Shown one piece after another: positions 52,671 through 60,707 of a DNA stretch of 64,000 bases. This DNA comes from Candidatus Saccharimonadota bacterium (GTDB lineage Bacteria; Patescibacteriota; Saccharimonadia; Saccharimonadales; Saccharimonadaceae): NCBI GenBank assembly GCA_905373835.1, contig CAJPUN010000002.1:128192-192191 (forward strand). The letters are read 5' to 3'. Position numbers and translations under genes: made by a program. Under the pieces are notes generated by a model. That model worked only from the letters and a program-made list of their open reading frames with translations, was not told where the DNA came from and searched no databases. Numbering within the stretch: position 1 is the first letter of the stretch; every line of letters starts with the position of its first letter.

Positions 52671-54992
52671 TTATTTGGTGCGGGATACTGCCGCAAAGCC
52701 CCGGCCGATACGCCGAGCCCACCACCATTGCAGTATGGTTACTGGAATAATAATGGCAATGCCGGGCCAGAGCAGGAGTAGGTTTGGCGGGGTGAAATCG
52801 AAAAACTCACGGAGCGGGCCAACACCAAAACTCACTACTGTTACAAGCAATACAGCAAGCATATACAGCATACGCGCAAGATGGGCCCGCTTATCGAGCT
52901 GGACACCAAGCATGCGGCCAGCCAAAAATACCAGATACACACCGTAGAAGGTCGCTACCAGCACTGTCATCGTTGCCACTTCGCCAAGACGATCTGGGTA
53001 GAGTGTGCGGCCAAGCCAATACACACTAGCGACCGTTACTCCCGTGAGCACTGCGATTGGCGCCACCGCCAGCAGGGTGTCGTGCCAGAAGCGCCGGGGG
53101 TCAATCCGGTGCCGCGGTGAGGGCGGAAAGAGCGTCCACATAATGGTCGGCATCGTCACGAGGAAGATATTCATAAAGGTAAGATGGCGCGGCGCATATG
53201 GGTACATAATGCCGAGGGTGAGAGTAATGGCCAGTAGCACCACACCATAGATGATCTTGTGGAAGAAGAGCACACCAATGAGCTCAATGGCCTGCATGAT
53301 GCGATTACCCAGCTCCATTCCCAGGGGTAGCGAGGTAAAGGAGTTGTTGAGCAGGATAATATCGGCAACACGCCGGCTGGCTGGTGCACCAGCATACATC
53401 GCCACGCCAAGGTCGGCTCGCTTGAGCGCCAAGGCATCATTGACGCCATCGCCCACCATGCCAGTGAAGCGCCCTTGGTCTGAGAAGTGAGCAATGAGCC
53501 GCTCCTTCTGCTCCGGCAAGACACGGGCAAAGATGGTGTGTGTGTCGGCTGCCTGGGCAAAGGCTGCATCATCGAGCTGGGCAAGCTCTGCCCCGGTGAT
53601 AGCCGCCTCGGGCTGGTGAATCCCTGCTGCCTTGGCAATGTAGCTGACCGTCCGTGGGTTGTCTCCACTAATGACGCGAATCGTTACTCCTTGGCCTTGC
53701 AAAAACCGCACCGTATCGACCACGCCATGGCGCAGACTATTGCGCAAGACGATTGCCCCCAGCGGCTGACCCGAGCCAGCGGCGAGCTGCTTAAGTGGCA
53801 CAGTGCTGTCGGCAAAGCGGGCAAGCAGGAGAACACGCAGACCGTCATTCGCCCAAGTGTCTATCTGAGCTTGCTGGGCAGGCGAGAGCGGCGCAAACCG
53901 TGCCACAAACTCTGGTGCGCCTAGCATCAGCGTCTGCACTGCGCCAGCAATCTCGGCCCGCACACCCGCCATCTTCCGGCTCGATGAGAACGCCATCACC
54001 TCTTGGATGTGTACAGAGGGAGCGTGATGCGCAGCAAGAATTGCCTGGCCAGTCGCATTGCCACCACTGGTTTCGTGCGCAACGAGGGCAGCGTAGTGGG
54101 CGAGTTGTTCATCACTGGTCGATGCGTCGAACGACGCAGCGTACTCGAAGATAACGTCATCACTTGTCAAAGTACCCGTCTTATCCACGCAGAGCACGCC
54201 AAGCAGCGCCATTGCCTCAATGGCCGAAAGCTTCTGCGGCAAGACCTTGGCCTGAGCCAGGCGCAGCGAGCCAAAGGCGAGCAGGAGCGAACTCGCCAGG
54301 AGCAGCCCCTCCGGCACAACGGTAATCGCCGCGGTGATAATCGTCTTGAGGATACTAACGGCCTGCAACCCCGCAATATGGTAGCGCGCGAAGATAAGCA
54401 GTGCTAACACCACTGCACCATAAGTCAGGATAGTAATAGCCCGCTGGATAGCCCGCTGGAGCGGTGTAGGCTGCGGTGCATACTGCTTGAGCACGGTGCT
54501 GATTGCACCAGCCTTGGTGGCGCTACCAACTGCGGTGACGCGAGCGTGCGCTGTGCCCGCTACCACTGTTGTGGCTGCATAGATGGTATCACCCGGTGCT
54601 TTGTCTACCGCAGCAGACTCGCCCGTGAGCATGCTCTCGTTTACCTCCAGGCCTTTTGCGTCGAGCACAACACCGTCGGCGGGTAGCTCATCGCCAGTGT
54701 GTAGCGCAAGGGTATCGCCAACCTGCAGCGCATCGTAAAGCACCTCGGTGATGGTACCGTCGGCCTGGACAACGCGGGCACGCGGCGCGCTCATGAGCTC
54801 AAGCTTACGCAGAGCGCGCTTAGCCCGAATCTCTTGTACGGCACCGATCAGCGAATTGACCATGATCACAAATGATATAAACCACGCATCGCGATACTCC
54901 TGCACATAGACCAGCGCCATAGCAAGGAGCAAAATCGCCAGCACGATGGGCGAGGCAAAGTTGCGCCGGATGATTGCTAGATAATCCTTCAT
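52671..54992 (-). CDS. P-type cation ATPase (CtpE-like)
   Basis: 773-residue ion pump. Actuator TGES is at residues 123-126, the phosphorylated Asp270 is in DKTGTLT, helix-4 VPEG is at 226-229 and GDGVNDALALKRADLGVAM follows in the P-domain. No N-terminal metal-binding domain. VPEG with this architecture resembles mycobacterial CtpE (calcium) and related HAD-IC ATPases; the transported ion is not certain. It lies 4 bases after the upstream gene at 54997, forming a two-gene minus-strand operon. Confidence 0.9.
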   Translation of the reverse strand: MKDYLAIIRRNFASPIVLAILLLAMALVYVQEYRDAWFISFVIMVNSLIGAVQEIRAKRALRKLELMSAPRARVVQADGTITEVLYDALQVGDTLALHTGDELPADGVVLDAKGLEVNESMLTGESAAVDKAPGDTIYAATTVVAGTAHARVTAVGSATKAGAISTVLKQYAPQPTPLQRAIQRAITILTYGAVVLALLIFARYHIAGLQAVSILKTIITAAITVVPEGLLLASSLLLAFGSLRLAQAKVLPQKLSAIEAMALLGVLCVDKTGTLTSDDVIFEYAASFDASTSDEQLAHYAALVAHETSGGNATGQAILAAHHAPSVHIQEVMAFSSSRKMAGVRAEIAGAVQTLMLGAPEFVARFAPLSPAQQAQIDTWANDGLRVLLLARFADSTVPLKQLAAGSGQPLGAIVLRNSLRHGVVDTVRFLQGQGVTIRVISGDNPRTVSYIAKAAGIHQPEAAITGAELAQLDDAAFAQAADTHTIFARVLPEQKERLIAHFSDQGRFTGMVGDGVNDALALKRADLGVAMYAGAPASRRVADIILLNNSFTSLPLGMELGNRIMQAIELIGVLFFHKIIYGVVLLAITLTLGIMYPYAPRHLTFMNIFLVTMPTIMWTLFPPSPRHRIDPRRFWHDTLLAVAPIAVLTGVTVASVYWLGRTLYPDRLGEVATMTVLVATFYGVYLVFLAGRMLGVQLDKRAHLARMLYMLAVLLVTVVSFGVGPLREFFDFTPPNLLLLWPGIAIIIPVTILQWWWARRIGRGFAAVSRTK

Positions 54993-54996
54993 ATCG

Positions 54997-55488
54997 TTAT
55001 TTTACCTCTCCTCGATGATACTGACACTTGGCGGCAACCCGCCAACCACTGCGCGCGTCGCTATCTGCTTGATAAATATGGCCGTCCTTCACCTCATCAA
55101 CGAGAATGAGAGCTGGGTTATATGGCGCAAGGGTGCGATAGTACATAATATCGCGATCGGTGATGCGCCCAAACCCGGGAAATATTTCGCGAAATTTCTG
55201 CCGACCAAATTCGTCAAAATACTCTGGCTGGCCCCGTGGCGGGAAGAATGTCTCAGCGCGCAGGCCGATCCGCACCGCGATCTTCTTGACATCGCCGAGC
55301 AAGAGGCGCGATGGACCATAGACCAAGCAATAGAGCTGGCCGTCTGTCGCAAAAAACACCGATGCCTTGGCGGCAAGCCCCGCGGCAATATTGCGCGCCA
55401 CCACGCGATCGATCACCAGCTGCACGCCAAAGCGCGCGGCGAGCGCCTTTTGCACATATGCAACATCCATGTGGTTACCAAAGTCCAT
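54997..55488 (-). CDS. Hypothetical protein preceding the P-type ATPase
   Basis: 163-residue soluble protein. A mixed alpha/beta fold is suggested by VAYVQKALAARFGVQLVIDRVV, SVFFATDGQLYCLVYGPSRLLLGDVKKIAV and PALILVDEVKDGHIY. Some features recall YbaK/ProX aminoacyl-tRNA deacylases but I would not assign it. The ATG at 55488 is 7 bases after minus-strand TATAAT (55496-55501), so it is the leaderless first gene of the operon with the ATPase. Confidence 0.5.
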   Translation of the reverse strand: MDFGNHMDVAYVQKALAARFGVQLVIDRVVARNIAAGLAAKASVFFATDGQLYCLVYGPSRLLLGDVKKIAVRIGLRAETFFPPRGQPEYFDEFGRQKFREIFPGFGRITDRDIMYYRTLAPYNPALILVDEVKDGHIYQADSDARSGWRVAAKCQYHRGEVK

Positions 55489-55557
55489 GATAATTATTAT
55501 ACCGGAATCTCGGCTAAGCCGCTAGAGCCGATGCGGTGAGTGTGCGATAATAGAGAC

Positions 55558-58500
55558 ATGTCTGAACACGAATTCTCGACTCGATACACACACCTCAATT
55601 ACCAGCAGCGCGCCGCTGTCGATACGATCGATGGGCCGCTGCTCGTCGTGGCTGGCCCCGGTACTGGCAAGACGGAGCTACTCAGCATGCGCGCCGCCAA
55701 CATCCTGCGCCAAACGGATGTACTACCTGAAAATATCCTCTGCCTCACCTTTACCGACAGTGGAGCAGCGGCGATGCGCCAGCGCCTGCGCAGCATCATT
55801 GGGGCAGATGCCTACCGCGTCGCTATCCATACCTTCCATAGCTTTGGCAGTGAGGTGATAAACCACCACCGCGAGTATTTCTATCATGGTGCGTCACGTA
55901 AACCTACCGATGAGCTTGGCAGCTACGAGATTTTGCGTGGTATCCTTGGCCAGCTCGATCATCATAACCCGTTGAGTAGTAAGCAAAATGGCGAGTTTAC
56001 CTACCTGCAAGACATTAGCCGCAGCATTAGCCAGCTCAAGCAGGCCGGCCTGAGCAGTAGAGAGCTTCGGCAAGTCATCGATGCGGATGAGGCGCTCATA
56101 GCAGCCGTCGAGCCACGTCTCAGCGAGGTCTTTTCTGCTGGGAGGATAAGCAAACCAATGGCCGGCAAGCTTGCCCCGCTGGCGGGCGAAGCAGCTCAGC
56201 TGCCACTGCCGCCGTTACCACCCACCATTCCACCACTGGCCGATAGCTTCTCGCTGAGCCTCGCTCGGGCGATTGACGAGACGCTTGACAGCGGCAAGAC
56301 CACACCGCTGACTGCCTGGCGCAACCACTGGTGCGAAAAGGACGCTACTGGGAGCTATGTCCTGAAAGATCGCAAGCGCCTCACCAAGCTGCGCGCCCTG
56401 GCTGAGGTCTATGATGCATATCTCACTGAGCTGAGCGCAGCTGGTCTCTATGACTACGATGATATGATTCTCCAGCTCGCTCAGGCGCTCGATGCCCAGC
56501 CCGAGCTGCGCGCCAACCTAGAGGAGCAGTACCAATACATCATGGTAGATGAATTCCAAGACACCAACCTCGCGCAGCTGCGCATCCTCTTTTCGCTAAC
56601 GAGTAGCCCCGTCCACGAGGGTCGCCCCAACATTATGGCGGTGGGGGATGATGACCAAGCAATCTACAGCTTCCAGGGAGCAGATGTCAGTAACATTCAC
56701 CGTTTCCGGAGCCATTACCGCGATGTGCAGCTGATCGTCTTGACGGATAACTACCGCTCTAGCAAGGCCATCCTCGCACCTGCCCGCGCCGTCATTACCC
56801 AGGGGGGCGACCGGTTAGAGGCGGTGCTTCCTGAGCTCGACAAGACGCTCACAGCCCACCATCGGCCAACCCAGACTGCCGTCAGTCTGGCCGAGCCGCC
56901 CACCAGCCTGGCCGAGCGCCAATGGCTAGCGCAGCAGATTCGCCAGCAGATCGACAGTGGCACGCCCCCCGAGGAGATTGCCGTCCTGGCCCGGCGCCAC
57001 CGCGAGCTAGTAGCACTGGTGCCGCACCTCCAGGCCGCAGGGATTGCCATCAACTACGAGCGGCGCGATAACATTCTCGACAACCCTGTCATCCAAGCAC
57101 TTGAGCTGCTCGCGCGGGTGGTCGACGCCATAGCAGCGGGGGAGTTTCCCACTGCTGATAGCCTGCTGCCAGAGCTGATGGCGCACCCAGCCTTTGGTTT
57201 TGCTAGTCAGGATATTTGGCAGCTCAGCCTCCAGGCGTGGCGCAACCACCAAACGTGGAGCGAGACAATGATGGCCAGCCCAACCTTCCAACCCCTGATG
57301 GTGTGGCTCATCCATATGGCGTGGCATGCGCAGCATCAACCGCTTGAGCTGGTGCTGGATGATCTGCTTGGCATCCCGCAGCCAGCCACTGGCGAAAAAA
57401 CTCAAGCCGTCGTAGCCAGTGTCATCACCGAATATATGGCACAGCAGATGGCCCAATTCGACCAACCCATCAGCCTCTCTACCGAAGCAACTCCTGCAAT
57501 GCCCACCATAAGCTACCGCTCACCACTGTACGATTATTATTTCTCGCGCAAGAAGCTTGCCGAGCAGCCCGACGCATACCTCGCCTGCCTCGAGGCTTTG
57601 CGCACCCTGCGCAGCCGCACCCAGGAGTATCGTGGTGATGACGAGACACTCCGGCTCGTCGATATGCTCGGCCTCCTCAGCTTGCACCGACAGTTCAAGA
57701 CACCCATCACCACCATTCGCCAGCGCACCGAGGCGCATACCGGCCGCATTAATCTCATGACGGCACACAAGGCCAAGGGGCTGGAGTTTGGCCATGTCTA
57801 TATCATGGGCGCGGTCGATAGCACTTGGGGGCGGCGCGTGCGCTCACCTGTGTCGCTCATCACCTACCCAGATAATCTTGCTATTGCCCCCGCCGGCAAT
57901 ACATACGACGAGCGCCTCCGCCTCTTTTTCGTCGCCATGACGCGAGCGCGCGACCGCCTCACCATCAGCTACAGCACCCAAGATGATGCTGGCAAAGCAA
58001 CGCTGCCAGCCAGCTTCCTCGACGGCGTCGACCTCACTGCCACCACTGTTGATATGCCCAACGACGTGCCAAGCCTCACCGCGCAGCTCACCGCCGATTG
58101 GCAGCGTCGCCTTGCGCCAGTTGGCACACCCGAGCCCGATTTGCAGCAGCTCCTCCAGCCTATGCTCGAGCAGTATAAGCTCTCTAGTACCCACCTTACC
58201 GCCTTCTTAGACGTGTCGCGCGGTGGGCCGGCAGCCTTTCTCACTGGCTACCTGCTGCGCTTCCCGCAAGCACCCAGCCCTTATGCAATCTACGGCAATG
58301 CCATCCACCAGGTGTTGCAGCGTGCACACACCCATCTCACTGCCACGGGCAAGGTGCGGCCGGCCGAGGATATCCTGGGCGACTTCGAGCAAGAGCTGAA
58401 TCGCCAGCCGCTAGGGCCAGAGGACTTCGCGTACTTTAGCCGCAAGGGGCTGGATTCACTGAGCGCCTTCTTGCAGGCCAAGGCGCATACCTTCCGCCCC

Positions 58501-58989
58501 GAGCAAAAGACCGAGCTGAGCTTTGCCGGCCAAGGAGTCGTGCTCGGTGATGCTCGCCTTACTGGCACGCTCGACCTTGTCGATATTGACCACGCTGCCA
58601 ATACCATCGCCGTTACAGACTACAAGACGGGCAAGCCCGCCCGCAGTTGGCAGGGCCGCACCGATGCCGAGAAGATTAAGCTGCACAAATACCGCCAGCA
58701 GCTGATGTTCTACGAGCTCCTCGTGCGCTACTCGCGCGACTATGCTCGCTACGACTTTGCCGGGGCTACGCTGCAGTTCGTCGAGCCAGATAAGGATACG
58801 GGTGCTATTCACCAGCTCAGCACCAGCTTTTCTCAGGCCGAGCTGGATGAGTTTGCCCAGCTCATCGCCGCCGTGTGGCGCTGCATTACCCAGCTCCAGC
58901 TGCCCGACACCAGCCACTACCCAGCCACCTACAAAGGCATTCTCGCCTTCGAGGAGGATCTGCTGCGGCATATAGAAGAGCAAGAATAG
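55558..58989 (+). CDS. UvrD/AddA-like helicase with C-terminal RecB-type nuclease domain
   Basis: 1143-residue SF1A DNA helicase-nuclease. Walker A GPGTGKTELL is at about residues 33-42, Walker B MVDEFQDTN, motif III GDDDQAIYSFQGAD, motif IV TDNYRSS and motif V-VI TAHKAKGLEF...TRARDRL are intact. The C-terminal PD-(D/E)XK nuclease is at about 1000-1027: GTLDLVDID followed by VTDYKTGK. Likely acts in double-strand-break repair or in processing imported DNA. GATAAT (55546-55551) ends 6 bases upstream of the ATG, so leaderless; a longer frame beginning at 55540 is rejected. Confidence 0.92.
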   Translation: MSEHEFSTRYTHLNYQQRAAVDTIDGPLLVVAGPGTGKTELLSMRAANILRQTDVLPENILCLTFTDSGAAAMRQRLRSIIGADAYRVAIHTFHSFGSEVINHHREYFYHGASRKPTDELGSYEILRGILGQLDHHNPLSSKQNGEFTYLQDISRSISQLKQAGLSSRELRQVIDADEALIAAVEPRLSEVFSAGRISKPMAGKLAPLAGEAAQLPLPPLPPTIPPLADSFSLSLARAIDETLDSGKTTPLTAWRNHWCEKDATGSYVLKDRKRLTKLRALAEVYDAYLTELSAAGLYDYDDMILQLAQALDAQPELRANLEEQYQYIMVDEFQDTNLAQLRILFSLTSSPVHEGRPNIMAVGDDDQAIYSFQGADVSNIHRFRSHYRDVQLIVLTDNYRSSKAILAPARAVITQGGDRLEAVLPELDKTLTAHHRPTQTAVSLAEPPTSLAERQWLAQQIRQQIDSGTPPEEIAVLARRHRELVALVPHLQAAGIAINYERRDNILDNPVIQALELLARVVDAIAAGEFPTADSLLPELMAHPAFGFASQDIWQLSLQAWRNHQTWSETMMASPTFQPLMVWLIHMAWHAQHQPLELVLDDLLGIPQPATGEKTQAVVASVITEYMAQQMAQFDQPISLSTEATPAMPTISYRSPLYDYYFSRKKLAEQPDAYLACLEALRTLRSRTQEYRGDDETLRLVDMLGLLSLHRQFKTPITTIRQRTEAHTGRINLMTAHKAKGLEFGHVYIMGAVDSTWGRRVRSPVSLITYPDNLAIAPAGNTYDERLRLFFVAMTRARDRLTISYSTQDDAGKATLPASFLDGVDLTATTVDMPNDVPSLTAQLTADWQRRLAPVGTPEPDLQQLLQPMLEQYKLSSTHLTAFLDVSRGGPAAFLTGYLLRFPQAPSPYAIYGNAIHQVLQRAHTHLTATGKVRPAEDILGDFEQELNRQPLGPEDFAYFSRKGLDSLSAFLQAKAHTFRPEQKTELSFAGQGVVLGDARLTGTLDLVDIDHAANTIAVTDYKTGKPARSWQGRTDAEKIKLHKYRQQLMFYELLVRYSRDYARYDFAGATLQFVEPDKDTGAIHQLSTSFSQAELDEFAQLIAAVWRCITQLQLPDTSHYPATYKGILAFEEDLLRHIEEQE

Positions 58990-59356
58990 CGGCTAAGCGC
59001 GATCACTTTGCGACGCGATGGGTAATGTATTCGCTATACACCCGTGCTGCAACGCACTACAGAAGAGAGTGGAGTGGCTAATGGCTAATAGCTAATCACA
59101 TGAGCAAGCTTTTTTTGCTACCCTGGCCAGAATATCTTCGGTGTAGTAATACGAAACATTCTTAGCTTTCGCGCTGGCGGGTGGGTTTTCTAGAGGCAAT
59201 TATCTCTGCTTATTTTTATCTGATCCTTACAGCGGGAGCGTGAGACTGTCTGATTGCAGTAAGTCCGCGTCGTCTATCGTTTGTTGCGAATAGTACATAG
59301 AATGAAACAGAACGTAAGAACAAAATGAGAATCTCTGCAGGATATGCGTATATTGA
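58990..59356. other. Intergenic before the large structured RNA
   Basis: About 365 bases. A short tandem CTAAT element (GGCTAATGGCTAATAGCTAAT, near 59076-59096, three imperfect copies) is the only structure I see. Small frames on both strands lack ribosome-binding sites. Confidence 0.4.
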
Positions 59357-59385
59357 TTGACAGGCTCACCGTATATTGGTATATA
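59357..59385 (+). promoter_or_regulatory. Promoter of the large structured RNA
   Basis: TTGACA (59357-59362), 17-bp spacer, TATATA (59380-59385), then TAAT. The whole 36-base block is a near-copy of the promoter at 47743. Predicted transcription start about 59392. Confidence 0.75.
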
Positions 59386-59521
59386 TAATAACAGCTCAAC
59401 TGAGTGAACCCTGGTGGCCACCCGATGTGGCTATCTCGAGGCGCTCAGCACGAGAGCGCACTTGAAAAAGGGTTCACCGATGTCTTTGCCGAAACTTCGG
59501 CAGAGAGGAGGTGAATACCTC

Positions 59522-59689
59522 ATGGCTGGGAACCAGAGCGACGCGCGGAGAATCGCGGAGCAGGCGTATCAAAACGCCAAAAAATCGGGTGCGGATGAGC
59601 GCACCCAAGCTCAGCTTTTCGCTGAGTATGAGGCTAAGCAAGCGGCAGAGAATGCCGCTTGTGGGACGAGCTATAGAGCTCGTCGATAA
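59522..59689 (+). CDS. Short frame inside the large RNA, doubtful as a gene
   Basis: 55-codon frame with a strong GGAGG 10 bases upstream: MAGNQSDARRIAEQAYQNA, then a Lys/Glu/Ala/Gln-rich helix and the end CGTSYRARR. It contains six consecutive perfect hairpins, and the GGAGG lies in the hairpin 59508-59521 (GAGGT/ACCTC) and is hidden. I favour RNA structure over coding, but a regulated small protein encoded by a structured RNA cannot be excluded. Confidence 0.3.
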   Translation: MAGNQSDARRIAEQAYQNAKKSGADERTQAQLFAEYEAKQAAENAACGTSYRARR

Positions 59690-59780
59690 GCTTCAATGAG
59701 CTGACGGTCAACCTCACGTGCGAGGCTGAGAGAATAGGTGTAAGTCACGACAGAATAAGGTCGTGCACCTATCCGTCACT

Positions 59781-59850
59781 GGAGATATGGGGTCAGGCCC
59801 CGCTCCGTGTGCTTTGCACACATCGGCAGGTTCGATTCCTGCTATCTCCG
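59781..59850 (+). ncRNA. tRNA-like cloverleaf 1 within the large RNA
   Basis: Acceptor-like GGAGATA (59781-59787)/TATCTCC (59843-59849), D-like hairpin GGGG/CCCC (59789-59801 region), a stem GTGTGC/GCACAC with a 3-base loop, and a T-arm GCAGG-TTCGATT-CCTGC (59826-59842). Total about 70 nt. The D loop and anticodon region do not fit a canonical tRNA: no normal 7-base anticodon loop is possible without breaking the stem, and CCA is not encoded. Confidence 0.65.
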
Positions 59851-60101
59851 CTACTGGTAAATGCTCCGCTTTCTCGCGTAGAGCATTGCTATAGCAACCG
59901 CCGTAGGCTACCCCTTGTCGGGAATCAAGAGGGGGTAGGCGGTATCGTCGCCACTTGGAAGCGATGATCGAGAAGTCTCATGCTGCGTTTTATACCACGC
60001 ACCGTGCACCTGCCACGGAGGCTTCTTTAAAAACAAAGAGACTCGCGAGATTCACTCGGCCACCCGCCAGAACGAGCAGAACCGCTTGTAGTCTCTCCCG
60101 A

Positions 60102-60150
60102 GCTCCTGCATCCGCATCATGCGTTGAGGCAGGAGCTTTTTCCTTTTTAG
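60102..60150 (+). terminator. Intrinsic terminator of the large RNA
   Basis: GCTCCTGC (60102-60109) pairs with GCAGGAGC (60129-60136); an inner GCAT/ATGC stem lies in the loop. TTTTTCCTTTTT follows. Confidence 0.85.
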
Positions 60151-60321
60151 AGATATATTGAACTTATGTATAACTAATCGAGAAGTTAACATACAGACCA
60201 TCAGAGCAAGCTCTGGCTCGTTGAACTCTTGGATATCGACAGGCCCTAACGCGCGAGCAGGGGATGTCAAGGACTGGTACGTAACCGTGGTATGGCTGCA
60301 AAATTCAGAGGCGCTCACTAC
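60151..60321. other. Spacer between the two structured RNAs
   Basis: About 170 bases. It has a small hairpin GAGC-AAGCT-CTGGCTC near 60204-60220 and no supported gene. Confidence 0.35.
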
Positions 60322-60350
60322 TTGACAATTATCACCAGGTAGATTACAAT
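60322..60350 (+). promoter_or_regulatory. Promoter of the second structured RNA
   Basis: TTGACA (60322-60327), 17-bp spacer, TACAAT (60345-60350). Predicted start about 60357. Confidence 0.8.
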
Positions 60351-60432
60351 TATTTCTACCCTTGCAAATAATTCGCCGGATCTGCTCCGGCTTGAGTTTT
60401 TGTAAGGAGTAGTCGGTCAATGGAGACCGACC

Positions 60433-60533
60433 TGGGATGGCCCGCGTGGTTGCGGGGTACGAGAGGCTTGCTTGTCAATGGAGACAAGCATTCGTGGGAA
60501 CTCTCGTAGCAGGTTCGACTCCTGCCATCCCAG
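60433..60533 (+). ncRNA. tRNA-like cloverleaf 2 within the second RNA
   Basis: About 100 nt with 7-bp closing helix, D-like arm with a GTGGTT loop, an extended central arm in place of the anticodon arm, and T-arm with TTCGACT. The central arm holds the AAUGGA-loop hairpin plus about 12 unpaired bases. A tRNA with an intron in the anticodon loop is an alternative, but no canonical 7-base anticodon loop is recovered by removing a single segment. Confidence 0.55.
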
Positions 60534-60617
60534 CTCTGTGAGCCCCCTCCAAGGAAATGCCTTGGAGAGTTGACCCCAGAAAGGGGGTGGTCTATAAGAC
60601 CATATTTTGCTCACATC

Positions 60618-60677
60618 GCCCCGCATCCACTGCGACACCCATCTACGCATAAAATAAAGCGTGGGTGCGGGGCTTTC
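60618..60677 (+). terminator. GC-rich terminator-like stem
   Basis: GCCCCGC (60618-60624) / GCGGGGC (60667-60673) with an inner ACGC/GCGT and CACCC/GGGTG stem; followed by only TTT. Confidence 0.5.
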
Positions 60678-60693
60678 CCCTGATATATTGTGT

Positions 60694-60699
60694 TATAAT
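60694..60699 (+). promoter_or_regulatory. -10 of leaderless dus
   Basis: TATAAT ends 8 bases before the dus ATG. Confidence 0.65.
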
Positions 60700-60707
60700 A
60701 GCTTGAT

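Larger units (their letters stand above)
59392..60148 (+). ncRNA. Large structured RNA of about 755 nt with embedded tRNA-like cloverleaf
   Basis: Many perfect helices follow one another from promoter to terminator. Paired arms: 59404-59411/59470-59477 (GTGAACCC/GGGTTCAC); hairpins 59417-59431, 59441-59459, 59487-59502, 59508-59521, 59544-59557, 59563-59578, 59587-59606 (7 bp), 59610-59626, 59640-59660 (8 bp), 59665-59684 (8 bp, ATAG loop). A three-way junction closes by TGACGG/CCGTCA (59702-59707/59773-59778) over a hairpin at 59712-59725 and a long arm at 59734-59772. Then comes a tRNA-like cloverleaf at 59781-59849. More hairpins: 59860-59887, 59898-59942, 59944-59968, 60002-60018 inside AGTCTC/GAGACT, and CTCGG/CCGAG. 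It ends in a terminator at 60102-60150. Not a match I recognise to tmRNA, RNase P, SRP or 6S RNA; density recalls OLE, ROOL or GOLLD-type large RNAs. Confidence 0.75.
60357..60677 (+). ncRNA. Second structured RNA of about 320 nt with tRNA-like domain and twin AAUGGA-loop hairpins
   Basis: Hairpin GCCGGA/TCCGGC (60375-60391); hairpin TCGGTC-AATGGA-GACCGA (60413-60430); cloverleaf with closing helix TGGGATG/CATCCCA (60433-60439/60526-60532), D-like arm CCCGC/GCGGG (60441-60456), long arm CGAGAG/CTCTCG (60460-60465/60501-60506) holding GCTTGTC-AATGGA-GACAAGC (60470-60489), and T-arm GCAGG-TTCGACT-CCTGC (60509-60525). Then a junction closed by TGTGAGC/GCTCACA (60537-60543/60609-60615) over an 8-bp hairpin CTCCAAGG/CCTTGGAG and a hairpin TGGTC/GACCA. 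A G+C-rich stem at 60618-60673 may terminate it. The two hairpins share the same loop and closing bases GTC/GAC. Confidence 0.7.

Noticed and set aside
60433..60533. Group I intron interrupting a tRNA
   Set aside because: The extra sequence in the central arm is only about 28 bases and lacks P, Q, R, S core elements.
59357..60677. tmRNA, RNase P RNA, SRP RNA or 6S RNA as identity of the 59-60.7 kb RNAs
   Set aside because: No tmRNA 5' acceptor with GGATTCGACGG-like D-loop or ALAA tag; no RNase P ACAGAAA/GAGGAAAGTC core pairs; no SRP GGAAGNAGC loop; no single long 6S-type bulged hairpin.
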